13,241 bases of DNA from JANMDU01 sp031376455 (GTDB taxonomy: Bacteria > Pseudomonadota > Gammaproteobacteria > Burkholderiales > Burkholderiaceae_C), in assembly GCA_031376455.1 (NCBI GenBank), contig JANMDU010000112.1:1-13241 (forward strand), in the 5' to 3' direction. Shown here piece after piece: positions 7,337 through 13,195 of this stretch. Within the stretch, counting starts at the first letter, position 1, and each line of letters starts with the position of its first letter. Below the pieces are notes generated by a model. That model was given only the letters and a program-made list of their open reading frames with translations. It was not told the DNA's origin and searched no databases. The position numbers were made by a program, and so were the translations under genes.

Positions 7337-7436
7337 GAACACGAAAGTCACGGAGGATTCACGGAAGTCACGGAAAAATCTCAGATGCTGTTTAATTTTT
7401 TGTGTCTTCCGTGTAGTTTCTGTGCCTTCCGTGTTC
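7337..7436. repeat. Imperfect inverted repeat with 43-base arms
   Basis: The arms at 7337-7379 and 7394-7436 match at 32 of 43 positions when one is reversed and complemented, with a 14-base loop. Inside the left arm TCACGGA occurs three times (7348, 7359, 7368), giving an internal tandem character; the right arm has the matching CTTCCGTG units. It fills most of the 166-base gap between the phosphatase gene and rph. The transcript would fold into a long hairpin. The element shares no sequence with the four-copy interspersed repeat. It could be a mobile hairpin element or a transcript boundary. Confidence 0.85.
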
Positions 7437-7467
7437 TCAATTCCCTAAATATCAAACCTACAAAATC

Positions 7468-8193
7468 ATGACCTATCAACGCTCCAATAACCGCGCCGCC
7501 GATGCGCTTCGCCCCGTCAAAATCACCCGCAAATACACCATCCATGCCGAAGGCTCAGTCCTGATTGAAATGGGCCACACGAAAGTGCTTTGCACAGCCA
7601 GCGTGGAGGAGCGCGTGCCACCGCACAAAAAGGGCTCGGGCGAAGGCTGGGTGACGGCTGAATACGGCATGCTGCCGCGTGCGACGCATGATCGCTCAGG
7701 CCGAGAGGCCGCCAAAGGCAAGCAAAGCGGGCGCACGCAAGAGATCCAGCGCCTAATTGGCCGCAGCCTGCGCGCTGTCTTTGATTTGAAAAAACTCGGA
7801 GAGCGCACGATTTCTCTGGATTGCGATGTATTACAAGCCGATGGCGGCACACGCACAGCGAGCATCACGGGCGCTTATGTCGCTGCACTTGATGCAGTCA
7901 ACTGGTTGATCGCGCAAGGCAAAATTACTGGCAGCCCGATCACTGCGCCTGTGGCTGCGATTTCCGTGGGCATCGTGCAAGGCGAGCCGCTGCTCGATTT
8001 GGAATATACCGAAGATTCGGGTTGCGATACGGATATGAATGTCGTGATGACCGGTGCGGGGCATTATGTGGAAGTGCAGGGCACGGCAGAAGGCGTGGCT
8101 TTTTCGCGCGCTGAGATGGATGCATTGCTGAGTTTGGCCGAGAAGGGCATCACAGAACTGATCGCGCTGCAAAAACAATCGCTCTTAAATTAA
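7468..8193 (+). CDS. rph: Ribonuclease PH
   Basis: This 241-residue phosphorolytic 3'-5' exoribonuclease trims the 3' ends of tRNA precursors and other RNAs. Diagnostic stretches are RSNNRAADALRPVKITR at the start, WVTAEYGMLPRATHDR, SGRTQEIQRLIGRSLR, the phosphate-binding ADGGTRTASITGAY (about 124-137) and the acidic EDSGCDTDMNVV (182-193). The length is normal. The start at 7468 matches the family N-terminus (MTYQR), although the ribosome site is weak. The gene follows the kinase/phosphatase pair across an inverted repeat. Its last codons and stop lie inside copy D of the interspersed repeat, so that element supplies part of the C-terminus. rdgB follows on the same strand. Confidence 0.96.
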   Translation: MTYQRSNNRAADALRPVKITRKYTIHAEGSVLIEMGHTKVLCTASVEERVPPHKKGSGEGWVTAEYGMLPRATHDRSGREAAKGKQSGRTQEIQRLIGRSLRAVFDLKKLGERTISLDCDVLQADGGTRTASITGAYVAALDAVNWLIAQGKITGSPITAPVAAISVGIVQGEPLLDLEYTEDSGCDTDMNVVMTGAGHYVEVQGTAEGVAFSRAEMDALLSLAEKGITELIALQKQSLLN

Positions 8194-8221
8194 TAGCATC
8201 TTGCGCAGTATACATGCCGGC
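8182..8221 (-). repeat. Interspersed repeat copy D (rph-rdgB gap)
   Basis: Read on the minus strand this copy begins GCCGGCAT at 8221, continues ACTGCGC and ends ATGCTATTAATTTAAGAG at 8182, aligning without gaps to the other three cores. The plus-strand bases include the last rph codons and its TAA stop (8191-8193). The flanking arms AGCAT and ATGCT still pair. Relative to copies A and B this is a C-G to T-A double change, which hints at selection for a hairpin. Confidence 0.8.
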
Positions 8222-8247
8222 TGCATGCTGATTTGGCTTGGAAATCA

Positions 8248-8853
8248 ATGAGAATAGTTCTTGCATCAAATAACAAAGGCAAACTCGCTGAGCTCTTGCC
8301 GATGTTTGCCCCACTCGGCGTGGAGCTCATTACGCAAGGCTCGCTAGGCGTGCCCGAAGCGCCTGAGCCTTTCAAAACATTTGTAGAAAACGCGCTGACC
8401 AAAGCGCGTAACGCCGCGCTGCACACCGGACTGCCAGCGATTGCTGATGATGCAGGTTTGTGCATCGAGGCGTGGGGCGGGTTGCCGGGCGTGGATACGG
8501 CGTATTTTTGCACCACGGTGGGCTACGAAAAAAGCGACGATAACAACCGCCGCGCTGTACTGGAGCGCATGGCGGAAGAGAAAAATCGCAGAGCCAACAT
8601 GATCAGCGTGCAAGTCGCTGTGTTGTCGCCGCTTGATCCGCAGCCTCTGATTTCTGTGGGGCGTGTGCATGGCGAAATTGCGACGCAAGAGATCGGCGAT
8701 GGCGGCTTTGGCTTTGATCCTGTAATGTTCATTCCATCACTCGGCAAGACGATGGCGCAGCTCGATTCTGCGCATAAAAATCAAATCAGTCACCGAGGAA
8801 TCTCTGCGCGGCAGATGGTGGCACTGATTCGTGAGAATTGGTTGAATTCTTAA
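8248..8853 (+). CDS. rdgB: dITP/XTP pyrophosphatase (RdgB/HAM1 family)
   Basis: This 201-residue enzyme hydrolyses non-canonical purine nucleoside triphosphates (dITP, ITP, XTP) to monophosphates, keeping them out of DNA and RNA. Family motifs are LASNNKGKLAEL at 5-16, TFVENALTKA at 44-53, ADDAGLCIEAWGGLPGVDTA at 66-85, GGFGFDPVMFIPSLGKT at 152-168 and KNQISHRG at 177-184. The ATG at 8248 fits the family start MRIVLASNN and has GGAAA just upstream; a TTG at 8233 would add five residues without support. It follows rph across copy D of the interspersed repeat. In many relatives I would expect hemW next; here a gene-free repeat region follows instead. Confidence 0.96.
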   Translation: MRIVLASNNKGKLAELLPMFAPLGVELITQGSLGVPEAPEPFKTFVENALTKARNAALHTGLPAIADDAGLCIEAWGGLPGVDTAYFCTTVGYEKSDDNNRRAVLERMAEEKNRRANMISVQVAVLSPLDPQPLISVGRVHGEIATQEIGDGGFGFDPVMFIPSLGKTMAQLDSAHKNQISHRGISARQMVALIRENWLNS

Positions 8854-9251
8854 GCCTTTTTGTCGGATAGCCGTCGTATTTATTGCGCGGATTGCTATTG
8901 ATTTTATAGTCGTTAGCGGTTTGGTAAGTGCGGCTTCAAGTTTGATTCGCCGCGCTTCGGGCACCTTACTCCGCGAATGTCCTCCGGCTGGCGCTACGCG
9001 CGTGCCTCCCCCTTTATTTCGCTACGTAAGATACCCAAATCACGTCGAATCATACTTTCGCCCTGTTGGCAATCAGCAAAACTTTGCACGGCAAATACTT
9101 GAGTACCAACGGCGATTGCGCCGACAGTGGTTGGGTTGTTTTACGTAGCGAAATAAAGGGGGAGGGCCAGCCGAAGGCCAGCCCGGAGGACATTCGCGGA
9201 GTAGAACAGCCCAAGCGCAGTCGACTTAAAAAAACCTCGGCGAGCTAACAC
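8854..9251. other. Gene-free 398-base stretch dominated by a long inverted repeat
   Basis: No convincing gene is seen. A small open frame on the plus strand (9066-9248) runs through the right arm of the inverted repeat, has no ribosome site and looks spurious. Near 8931-8954, GCGGC...GCCGC, with TCAA/TTGA inside, forms a smaller hairpin. Next to the lrp-like stop, CTCGCCGAG followed by TTTTTTT (minus strand, about 9229-9245) may be a weak terminator for that gene. Confidence 0.7.
8952..9218. repeat. Long imperfect inverted repeat, 78-base arms with a 111-base loop
   Basis: The arms at 8952-9029 and 9141-9218 are reverse complements with high identity in two blocks: a block of about 20 bases containing CCGCGAATGTCCTCCGG, and a 25-base block containing CCCCCTTTATTTCGCTACG that ends at the loop. 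Between the blocks about 17 bases differ: the left arm reads GCGCTACGCGCGTG, the right arm has a GGCCAGCCGAAGGCCAGCC repeat. The outer 15 bases match partially (GCGCTT and GGGC conserved). The loop (9030-9140) carries the small hairpin GGCG-ATTG-CGCC but no gene. The layout of conserved blocks around a variable middle suggests a dispersed, MITE-like or structured element. Confidence 0.88.
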
Positions 9252-9836
9252 TTAGCGCACAAACAAATGCCCGAGAGGCAACTCATTTGAAGCCTTAACC
9301 TCGCCCAATGAAAAGCTTGTATGCAGATCTTTCACATGCGGCAAGTTGATCAACGTCTCCATCGCAAAGCGTGAGTACGACTCCAAATCGGTGGCCAGCA
9401 CAGTGATCTCAAATGAGCCTTCGCCCGAGATGTGATGCACGTTCATCACTTCGGGTAGTTTGACGAGGGCTTGGCGTAGCTCCCTTGTGACAGCGCCCGT
9501 GTTCACATCGGCATACAGGCGCACGAAAGCGATCACACCGAGGCCGAGTTTGTGGCGATTGAGCGATGCGTGATAGCCGCTGATGTAGCCCTCGGCTTCT
9601 AAGCGTTTCACGCGTCGCCAGCAGGGTGCGGGGGAGAGGCCGATGCGGCTGGCGAGATCGGCATTCGTCAAGCGGCCATCGGTTTGTAGCTCGCGTAGGA
9701 TGCGAATGTCGTAGCGGTCTAGGCCGGAGAGCACTTCTTCGACTTCAGCGGTCGTTGGCGCGGGCTCAGGGGTTTTGAGCTGCAAGGGTTGCTTTTTAGG
9801 CAGAGCTGGCGGGGTAATTTTGCGTTTTGTTGCCAT
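9252..9836 (-). CDS. Lrp/AsnC-family transcriptional regulator
   Basis: This 194-residue regulator senses amino acids or related metabolites and binds DNA as a dimer or higher oligomer. A winged helix-turn-helix occupies about 38-97 (LDRYDIRILRELQTDGRLTN, LASRIGLSPAPCWRRVKRLE, EGYISGY), followed by the effector-binding RAM domain at about 98-183 (VIAFVRLYAD, GEGSFEITVLATDLESY). A basic, Pro-rich extension of about 37 residues precedes the HTH; most family members lack one this long. I chose the ATG at 9836 (MATKRKITPP); a GTG at 9881 would lengthen it further. The gene is divergent from an aminotransferase-azlCD series with 110 bases between. AzlB, the regulator of azlCD in Bacillus, belongs to the same family, so control of its neighbours is a reasonable inference. 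Confidence 0.94.
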   Translation of the reverse strand: MATKRKITPPALPKKQPLQLKTPEPAPTTAEVEEVLSGLDRYDIRILRELQTDGRLTNADLASRIGLSPAPCWRRVKRLEAEGYISGYHASLNRHKLGLGVIAFVRLYADVNTGAVTRELRQALVKLPEVMNVHHISGEGSFEITVLATDLESYSRFAMETLINLPHVKDLHTSFSLGEVKASNELPLGHLFVR

Positions 9837-9845
9837 GATGCGTTG

Positions 9846-9866
9846 AGGATGATTATTGCTAATCCT
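9846..9866. promoter_or_regulatory. Candidate operator between the lrp-like gene and the aminotransferase
   Basis: GATTA-TTGC-TAATC (9851-9864) is an inverted repeat 15 bases upstream of the regulator start, flanked by AGGAT (9846) and ATCCT (9862). Its place in the divergent gap fits autoregulation by the Lrp-like protein. It does not match the E. coli Lrp consensus well, so the assignment is tentative. Confidence 0.35.
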
Positions 9867-9946
9867 AAATGAATCGCGCACTAAAAAGCAAGAGTTGATC
9901 GCTTTGGAGCAATAAGCAGCACGGTTTTTCAGATGACAATGCTTTG

Positions 9947-11131
9947 ATGAGATCCATTATCCAATCCCTAGAAGAATCCAAAATCCGCGAAGTCGCCAAT
10001 GCTGGCCTGGGCAGAGAAGGCGTGTTGCCTTTTTGGTTTGGCGAAAGCGACGAGGTGACGCCAGAATTTATTCGGCGTGCGGCCATCGATTCTTTGCAAA
10101 TGGGCGAGACGTTTTATTCACACAATCTTGGGCTGCCTGCGCTGCGCGAAGCTGTCGCGCAATACGCTTCTGGCTTACATCAGCCTATTCAAGCTGAGAG
10201 GGTTGGCATCACGGCAGGAGGCGTCAATGCGCTGATGCTTAGCTGCCAGACTTTGCTGGATGCAGGGGATGAGGTGGTCGCTGTCACGCCCGTATGGCCG
10301 AACCTGACTGCGCAGCCGCTGATCATGGGCGCGAAGTTGCGCTGCATCAGCCTCGTGCCAGATGCGCATGGCGCTTGGCAGTTGGATATGCAAAAACTGC
10401 TTGATGCGGTCACGGCATCGACGAAACTGCTGGTGCTTAACGCGCCGAATAATCCGACAGGATGGACGCTCACGCGCACTGAGCAGAAAGAGATCCTCGC
10501 GCATTGCAGAAAAACTGGCACTTGGATTTTGGCCGATGAGGTGTACGAGCGGCTTTATTTCAAAGGGGATACTGCGAATGGTTGTGCGCCAAGTTTTTTG
10601 GATATTGCAACAGCGCAGGATCGCGTGATCACTGTGGGCTCAATGAGCAAGAGCTTTCTGATGACAGGCTGGCGCGTGGGTTGGTTGATCATGCCCGAGG
10701 GCATGAGCGCGCAAGTGGGCAAGCTGATTGAATTCAACACCTCGTGCAGCCCCGTGTTCATACAAAAAGCAGCGGCGCTGGCTTTGCAGCGCACTGCTGA
10801 AGTCACGCCGCGCGTGGTGGCGCATTTGCATCAATGCCGCGACAAACTCGTTACGTCGCTTCAAGATATTCCCGGCGTGAGAGTTGCTGCTGCGCCTGGC
10901 GGTATGTATGCGTTCTTCCAAATCGCAGGGCACACAGATGCACTGCACACAGCCAAACGCCTCGTGTTGGAGGCAGGCATTGGCCTCGCACCGGGAAATG
11001 CCTTCGCACCAGAAGGCCAGAGCTGGCTGCGCTGGTGTTTTGCCTCGAAAGAGCTCGCGCGCTTGGATGAAGGCGTGAATCGCTTGAAAGCATGGTTGGC
11101 GCAACAAAAAATGAATGATTTAGGCCAGTAG
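9947..11131 (+). CDS. Class I/II PLP-dependent aminotransferase
   Basis: This 394-residue, fold-type I enzyme moves amino groups between amino acids and 2-oxo acids. Visible landmarks are YSHNLGLPALREAVAQY, the cofactor-stacking region TPVWPNL, NAPNNPTG (165-172), ADEVYERLYF with Asp197, GSMSKSFLMTGWRVGW with the Schiff-base Lys235, and LRWCFA with the substrate-carboxylate Arg362. All key residues are in place. It belongs to the broad aspartate/aromatic/branched-chain group; the exact substrate cannot be read from the sequence. I chose the ATG at 9947; a TTG directly before it is in frame. The neighbouring AzlCD and Lrp-type regulator point to branched-chain or another aliphatic amino acid, by inference. 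Its TAG stop shares one base with copy C of the interspersed repeat. Confidence 0.93.
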   Translation: MRSIIQSLEESKIREVANAGLGREGVLPFWFGESDEVTPEFIRRAAIDSLQMGETFYSHNLGLPALREAVAQYASGLHQPIQAERVGITAGGVNALMLSCQTLLDAGDEVVAVTPVWPNLTAQPLIMGAKLRCISLVPDAHGAWQLDMQKLLDAVTASTKLLVLNAPNNPTGWTLTRTEQKEILAHCRKTGTWILADEVYERLYFKGDTANGCAPSFLDIATAQDRVITVGSMSKSFLMTGWRVGWLIMPEGMSAQVGKLIEFNTSCSPVFIQKAAALALQRTAEVTPRVVAHLHQCRDKLVTSLQDIPGVRVAAAPGGMYAFFQIAGHTDALHTAKRLVLEAGIGLAPGNAFAPEGQSWLRWCFASKELARLDEGVNRLKAWLAQQKMNDLGQ

Positions 11132-11170
11132 CCGGCATCGAGTATGCGTAGAGTGCTCCTAAAATAATAG
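11131..11170 (+). repeat. Interspersed repeat copy C (aminotransferase-azlC gap)
   Basis: This copy starts GCCGGCAT, continues TATGCGTAGAGTGCT and ends AAAATAATAG, aligning without gaps to the other cores but as the most diverged copy. Its first base is the last base of the aminotransferase TAG stop, and it ends one base before the azlC ATG, so it fills the whole intergenic gap. The outer stem arms are largely lost (3 of 10 pairs). Confidence 0.75.
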
Positions 11171-11171
11171 T

Positions 11172-11900
11172 ATGAAATTTCTTCATCCGTCCAGTCGCCC
11201 CGCTTTTATGGATGGCGTGCGCGAGACGCTCGTGATCGTGCCGTCGTATTTGCCGTTTGCCTTGGTCTGCGGTGTAGCGGCAGTTAATGCGGGGCTGGTC
11301 TTGCCAGCTGCTTTGGCGCTGCCCGGTTTGGTCTACGGCGGCAGCTCACAAGCCGTGCTCACGCAGTTTCTGCAAAGCGCCTCTTCGCTCTGGGTGGCAG
11401 TGCTCTCTGGCTTGGTGGTGAATTTGCGCATGGCCGTGTACAGCGCAGCCATGGCGCCACGGCTGCGCCATTTAAGCTTGCCGCGCAAAATGCTGGGTGC
11501 GGCTTTTTTGGTGGATAACGCGTTTGCTTTCATGGAGCAACGCAAGTTAGCCCAACCCGATGAGAGCAACGATCATTTGTTGGCTTACTACGCAGGATTG
11601 ACTTGCGTGCTCTGGCCAGCGTGGATCACGTTTTGTATCGCAGGCTCTTTGCTCGGCAGCGTGATTCCCGCTAGCTGGCAGCTAGATTTTGCGATTCCGT
11701 TGGCCTTTATCGCGACTTTGGCGACGACCGTGCGCAGCATGCCGCTCTTTGCGGCCGCTGTGGCGGGCGCCGTGGCGAGTGTCGTGTTGTTCACGCTGCC
11801 GCTCAAGCTGGGCATGATTGCGGCTTGCTTGGCTGGCTTGCTCGCAGGCTTGATAGCCGAGCGGCTTGCGCCCCATCCAAAACAGGAGACCAGCCTATGA
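11172..11900 (+). CDS. azlC: AzlC-family branched-chain amino acid exporter, large subunit
   Basis: This 242-residue inner-membrane protein is the large subunit of a two-protein amino-acid exporter. The protein is strongly hydrophobic, with several membrane helices (about 17-40, 44-60, 70-95, 135-160, 172-187, 190-209 and 212-229). Family marks are the N-terminal SRPAFMDGVRETL, YGGSSQAVLTQFL (55-67) and NLRMAVYSAAMAPRL (84-98), then FLVDNAFAF. It was named for azaleucine resistance in Bacillus; homologues such as YgaZ export valine. The start codon at 11172 lies directly after repeat copy C and has no recognisable Shine-Dalgarno. The stop overlaps the azlD start in an ATGA, which implies coupled translation. 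Confidence 0.94.
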   Translation: MKFLHPSSRPAFMDGVRETLVIVPSYLPFALVCGVAAVNAGLVLPAALALPGLVYGGSSQAVLTQFLQSASSLWVAVLSGLVVNLRMAVYSAAMAPRLRHLSLPRKMLGAAFLVDNAFAFMEQRKLAQPDESNDHLLAYYAGLTCVLWPAWITFCIAGSLLGSVIPASWQLDFAIPLAFIATLATTVRSMPLFAAAVAGAVASVVLFTLPLKLGMIAACLAGLLAGLIAERLAPHPKQETSL

Positions 11901-12235
11901 GCGCTTACGAGAGCTGGGGCGTGGTGTTCGCTTTGGGCTTGGGCACATTCTTGATTCGCTATTCCTTCATTGGGTTGTTTGCCAACCGAGACATGCCCCA
12001 ATGGCTCTCGCACGGCTTGAAACTCATCGTGCCAGCAATTTTTGCGGCGATTGTGGCCAGCGGCGTGGCGATTGTGGGCGGTGAGGTGGCCAGCCCCACG
12101 CATTGGCCTCGTTTTGCGGCGGCAGCGTTTGCCTTGGGCGTTGCTGTACGCTACAAAGGCGATATCTTGATCACGGTGTCCTCGGGCATGGCCGCGTTGC
12201 ATGCTTTGCTGGCTCTTCAGCGCTGGCTAGCCTGA
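11897..12235 (+). CDS. azlD: AzlD-family branched-chain amino acid exporter, small subunit
   Basis: This 112-residue membrane protein is the small partner of AzlC (compare YgaH). It has three to four membrane helices (about 6-28, 40-61, 70-84 and 90-109), and TFLIRYSF at 17-24 is a typical family motif. I chose the ATG at 11897, which overlaps the azlC TGA by four bases and has AGGAG about 8 bases upstream; frames opening further upstream are inside azlC. With the aminotransferase and the Lrp-type regulator it completes an amino-acid handling unit. A possible hairpin (12257-12276) follows 22 bases after the stop. Confidence 0.93.
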   Translation: MSAYESWGVVFALGLGTFLIRYSFIGLFANRDMPQWLSHGLKLIVPAIFAAIVASGVAIVGGEVASPTHWPRFAAAAFALGVAVRYKGDILITVSSGMAALHALLALQRWLA

Positions 12236-12256
12236 AAACAGTGAATTGGAAAAAGG

Positions 12257-12276
12257 CGATAGGGTTTTAGCTATCG
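12257..12276. promoter_or_regulatory. CGATAG/CTATCG palindrome upstream of ahpC
   Basis: CGATAG-GGTTTTAG-CTATCG has perfect 6-base arms and an 8-base spacer. The ATAG...CTAT core recalls OxyR half-sites, but the spacer is one base longer than the ATAG-N7-CTAT pattern, and a second pair in register is poor. It could equally be the azlD terminator hairpin, since CCTCTTTTAG follows. A TATGAT at 12330-12335 is a possible -10 box for ahpC. Confidence 0.35.
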
Positions 12277-12348
12277 ACCTCTTTTAGACAAGCAATCGGT
12301 AAAAATGTGCTTGCGCAATAGATTCGATTTATGATCATGCTATCGGCG

Positions 12349-12376
12349 ATTGAAATATTGCATTAACCATTTCAAT
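12349..12376. promoter_or_regulatory. Inverted repeat in the ahpC upstream region
   Basis: ATTGAAAT (12349-12356) and ATTTCAAT (12369-12376) are perfect 8-base arms around a 12-base spacer. It lies 71 bases before the ahpC start and may be an operator or part of a leader hairpin. TTGAAA within the left arm could act as a -35 box, but no good -10 follows at the right distance. Confidence 0.35.
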
Positions 12377-12395
12377 GTAACAACCAATCAACGAC

Positions 12396-12415
12396 AAGGA
12401 GTAACTTAGCTCCTT
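12396..12415 (+). promoter_or_regulatory. ahpC leader hairpin containing an AAGGAG sequence
   Basis: AAGGAG-TAACTTAG-CTCCTT is a 6-base-pair hairpin in the ahpC leader. AAGGAG is a perfect ribosome-binding sequence, but it lies 45 bases before the ahpC ATG and no start codon follows it at a usable distance, while the ATG itself has no Shine-Dalgarno. It may be a regulatory or stabilising 5' structure. Confidence 0.4.
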
Positions 12416-12446
12416 CCACAAAACTTTTATTCTCATAGATATCATC

Positions 12447-13010
12447 ATGTCCCTCGTCAATACGCAAGTTGCACCGTTCAAAACCGAAGCTTTCCACAAC
12501 GGCAAATTTATTACTGTGTCGGATCAAACGCTCAAGGGCAAATGGTCGGTGCTGATTTTCATGCCAGCCGCTTTCACGTTCAACTGCCCCACCGAGATTG
12601 AAGACGCGGCTGACAACTATGAGCATTTCCAGAAAATGGGCGCAGAGGTGTACATCGTCACCACGGACACGCATTTCTCTCACAAAGTTTGGCACGAGAC
12701 CTCTCCTGCTGTGGGCAAGGCCAAATTCCCACTGGTGGGCGACCCAACGCATGCATTGACCAACGCATTTGGTGTCCACATTCCCGAAGAAGGCCTCGCG
12801 CTGCGCGGCACCTTCATCATCAACCCTGAGTTGATGATCAAAACAACGGAAATCCATTCCAACGAAATCGCTCGAGATGTAAAAGAAACTGTGCGCAAGC
12901 TTAAAGCTGCGCAATACACCGCAGCGCATCCCGGTGAAGTTTGCCCTGCTAAATGGAACGATGGCGCGAAGACTTTAAAGCCATCGCTGGAGTTGGTTGG
13001 CAAGATCTAA
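12447..13010 (+). CDS. ahpC: Alkyl hydroperoxide reductase subunit C (peroxiredoxin)
   Basis: This 187-residue typical 2-Cys peroxiredoxin reduces hydrogen peroxide, organic hydroperoxides and peroxynitrite. The peroxidatic Cys47 lies in the PxxxTxxC motif PAAFTFNCPTE, and the resolving Cys166 in HPGEVCPAKW; the stretch VTTDTHFSHKVWHE and the C-terminus LELVGKI match the E. coli AhpC type closely, and the length is identical. It uses Asn before the catalytic Cys where E. coli has Val. The start MSLVNTQ is fixed by homology, although no Shine-Dalgarno is seen directly upstream. ahpF, its flavoprotein reductase, begins 185 bases downstream, with a terminator-like structure and a repeat copy between. 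Regulation by OxyR is common in relatives; the site here is uncertain. Confidence 0.96.
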   Translation: MSLVNTQVAPFKTEAFHNGKFITVSDQTLKGKWSVLIFMPAAFTFNCPTEIEDAADNYEHFQKMGAEVYIVTTDTHFSHKVWHETSPAVGKAKFPLVGDPTHALTNAFGVHIPEEGLALRGTFIINPELMIKTTEIHSNEIARDVKETVRKLKAAQYTAAHPGEVCPAKWNDGAKTLKPSLELVGKI

Positions 13011-13028
13011 ATCTCGCTGTTGAATCTG

Positions 13029-13118
13029 AGCCAGACCACCGATCATTTGCGCATTTAATTGCCAAAGCACCATCGCTTTGGCTATCTATGCTCTGCATGC
13101 CACGGCGTCTGGTTTTTT
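13029..13118 (+). terminator. Probable terminator after ahpC
   Basis: CCAGAC (13031-13036) pairs with GTCTGG (13107-13112), which is followed directly by TTTTTT; G-U and A-T pairs extend the stem by two. Nested inside is a perfect hairpin, GCCAAAGC-ACCATC-GCTTTGGC (13061-13082). The long distance between the outer arms makes it unusual, so it may be a partial terminator that lowers ahpF expression relative to ahpC. Confidence 0.55.
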
Positions 13119-13123
13119 GTTGT

Positions 13124-13188
13124 CATTTTTAAGCTTTTTGAGCACTTTGCCGGCATAGAATCTGCGCAAAGTGCTATGAAATCAGGAG
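13124..13188 (+). repeat. Interspersed repeat copy B (ahpC-ahpF gap)
   Basis: The core at 13149-13188 starts GCCGGCAT, continues CTGCGC and ends GTGCTATGAAATCAGGAG; 25 further bases upstream match copy A. It has the best hairpin of the four: AGCACTTTGC (13141-13150) and GCAAAGTGCT (13166-13175) pair perfectly over 10 bases. Its last bases, AGGAG, are the Shine-Dalgarno of ahpF. Confidence 0.87.
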
Positions 13189-13195
13189 TATTCCC

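Noticed and set aside
8834..8861. AGAATT/AATTCT hairpin with TTTTT after rdgB as a terminator
   Set aside because: The stem is short and AT-rich, overlaps the last rdgB codons, and the T-run is six bases away from the stem. Too weak to list as a feature.
9030..9140. The loop of the large inverted repeat as an integron attC, retron or CRISPR-like element
   Set aside because: No reverse transcriptase, integrase or repeat-spacer pattern is present, and the core-site motifs of attC are not seen at the expected places.
9066..9248. A 60-residue plus-strand open frame in the gene-free region
   Set aside because: It runs through the right arm of the large inverted repeat, has no ribosome site and its composition follows the repeat. 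I treat it as spurious.
11588..12202. A 204-residue minus-strand open frame opposite azlC and azlD
   Set aside because: It is antisense to two well-recognised membrane protein genes that overlap by ATGA. The frame is a by-product of their codon use.
13149..13188. The 40-base element as a sigma-70 promoter (TAGAAT as -10)
   Set aside because: No -35 box lies at a usable distance, and the copies occur in both orientations relative to the downstream genes.
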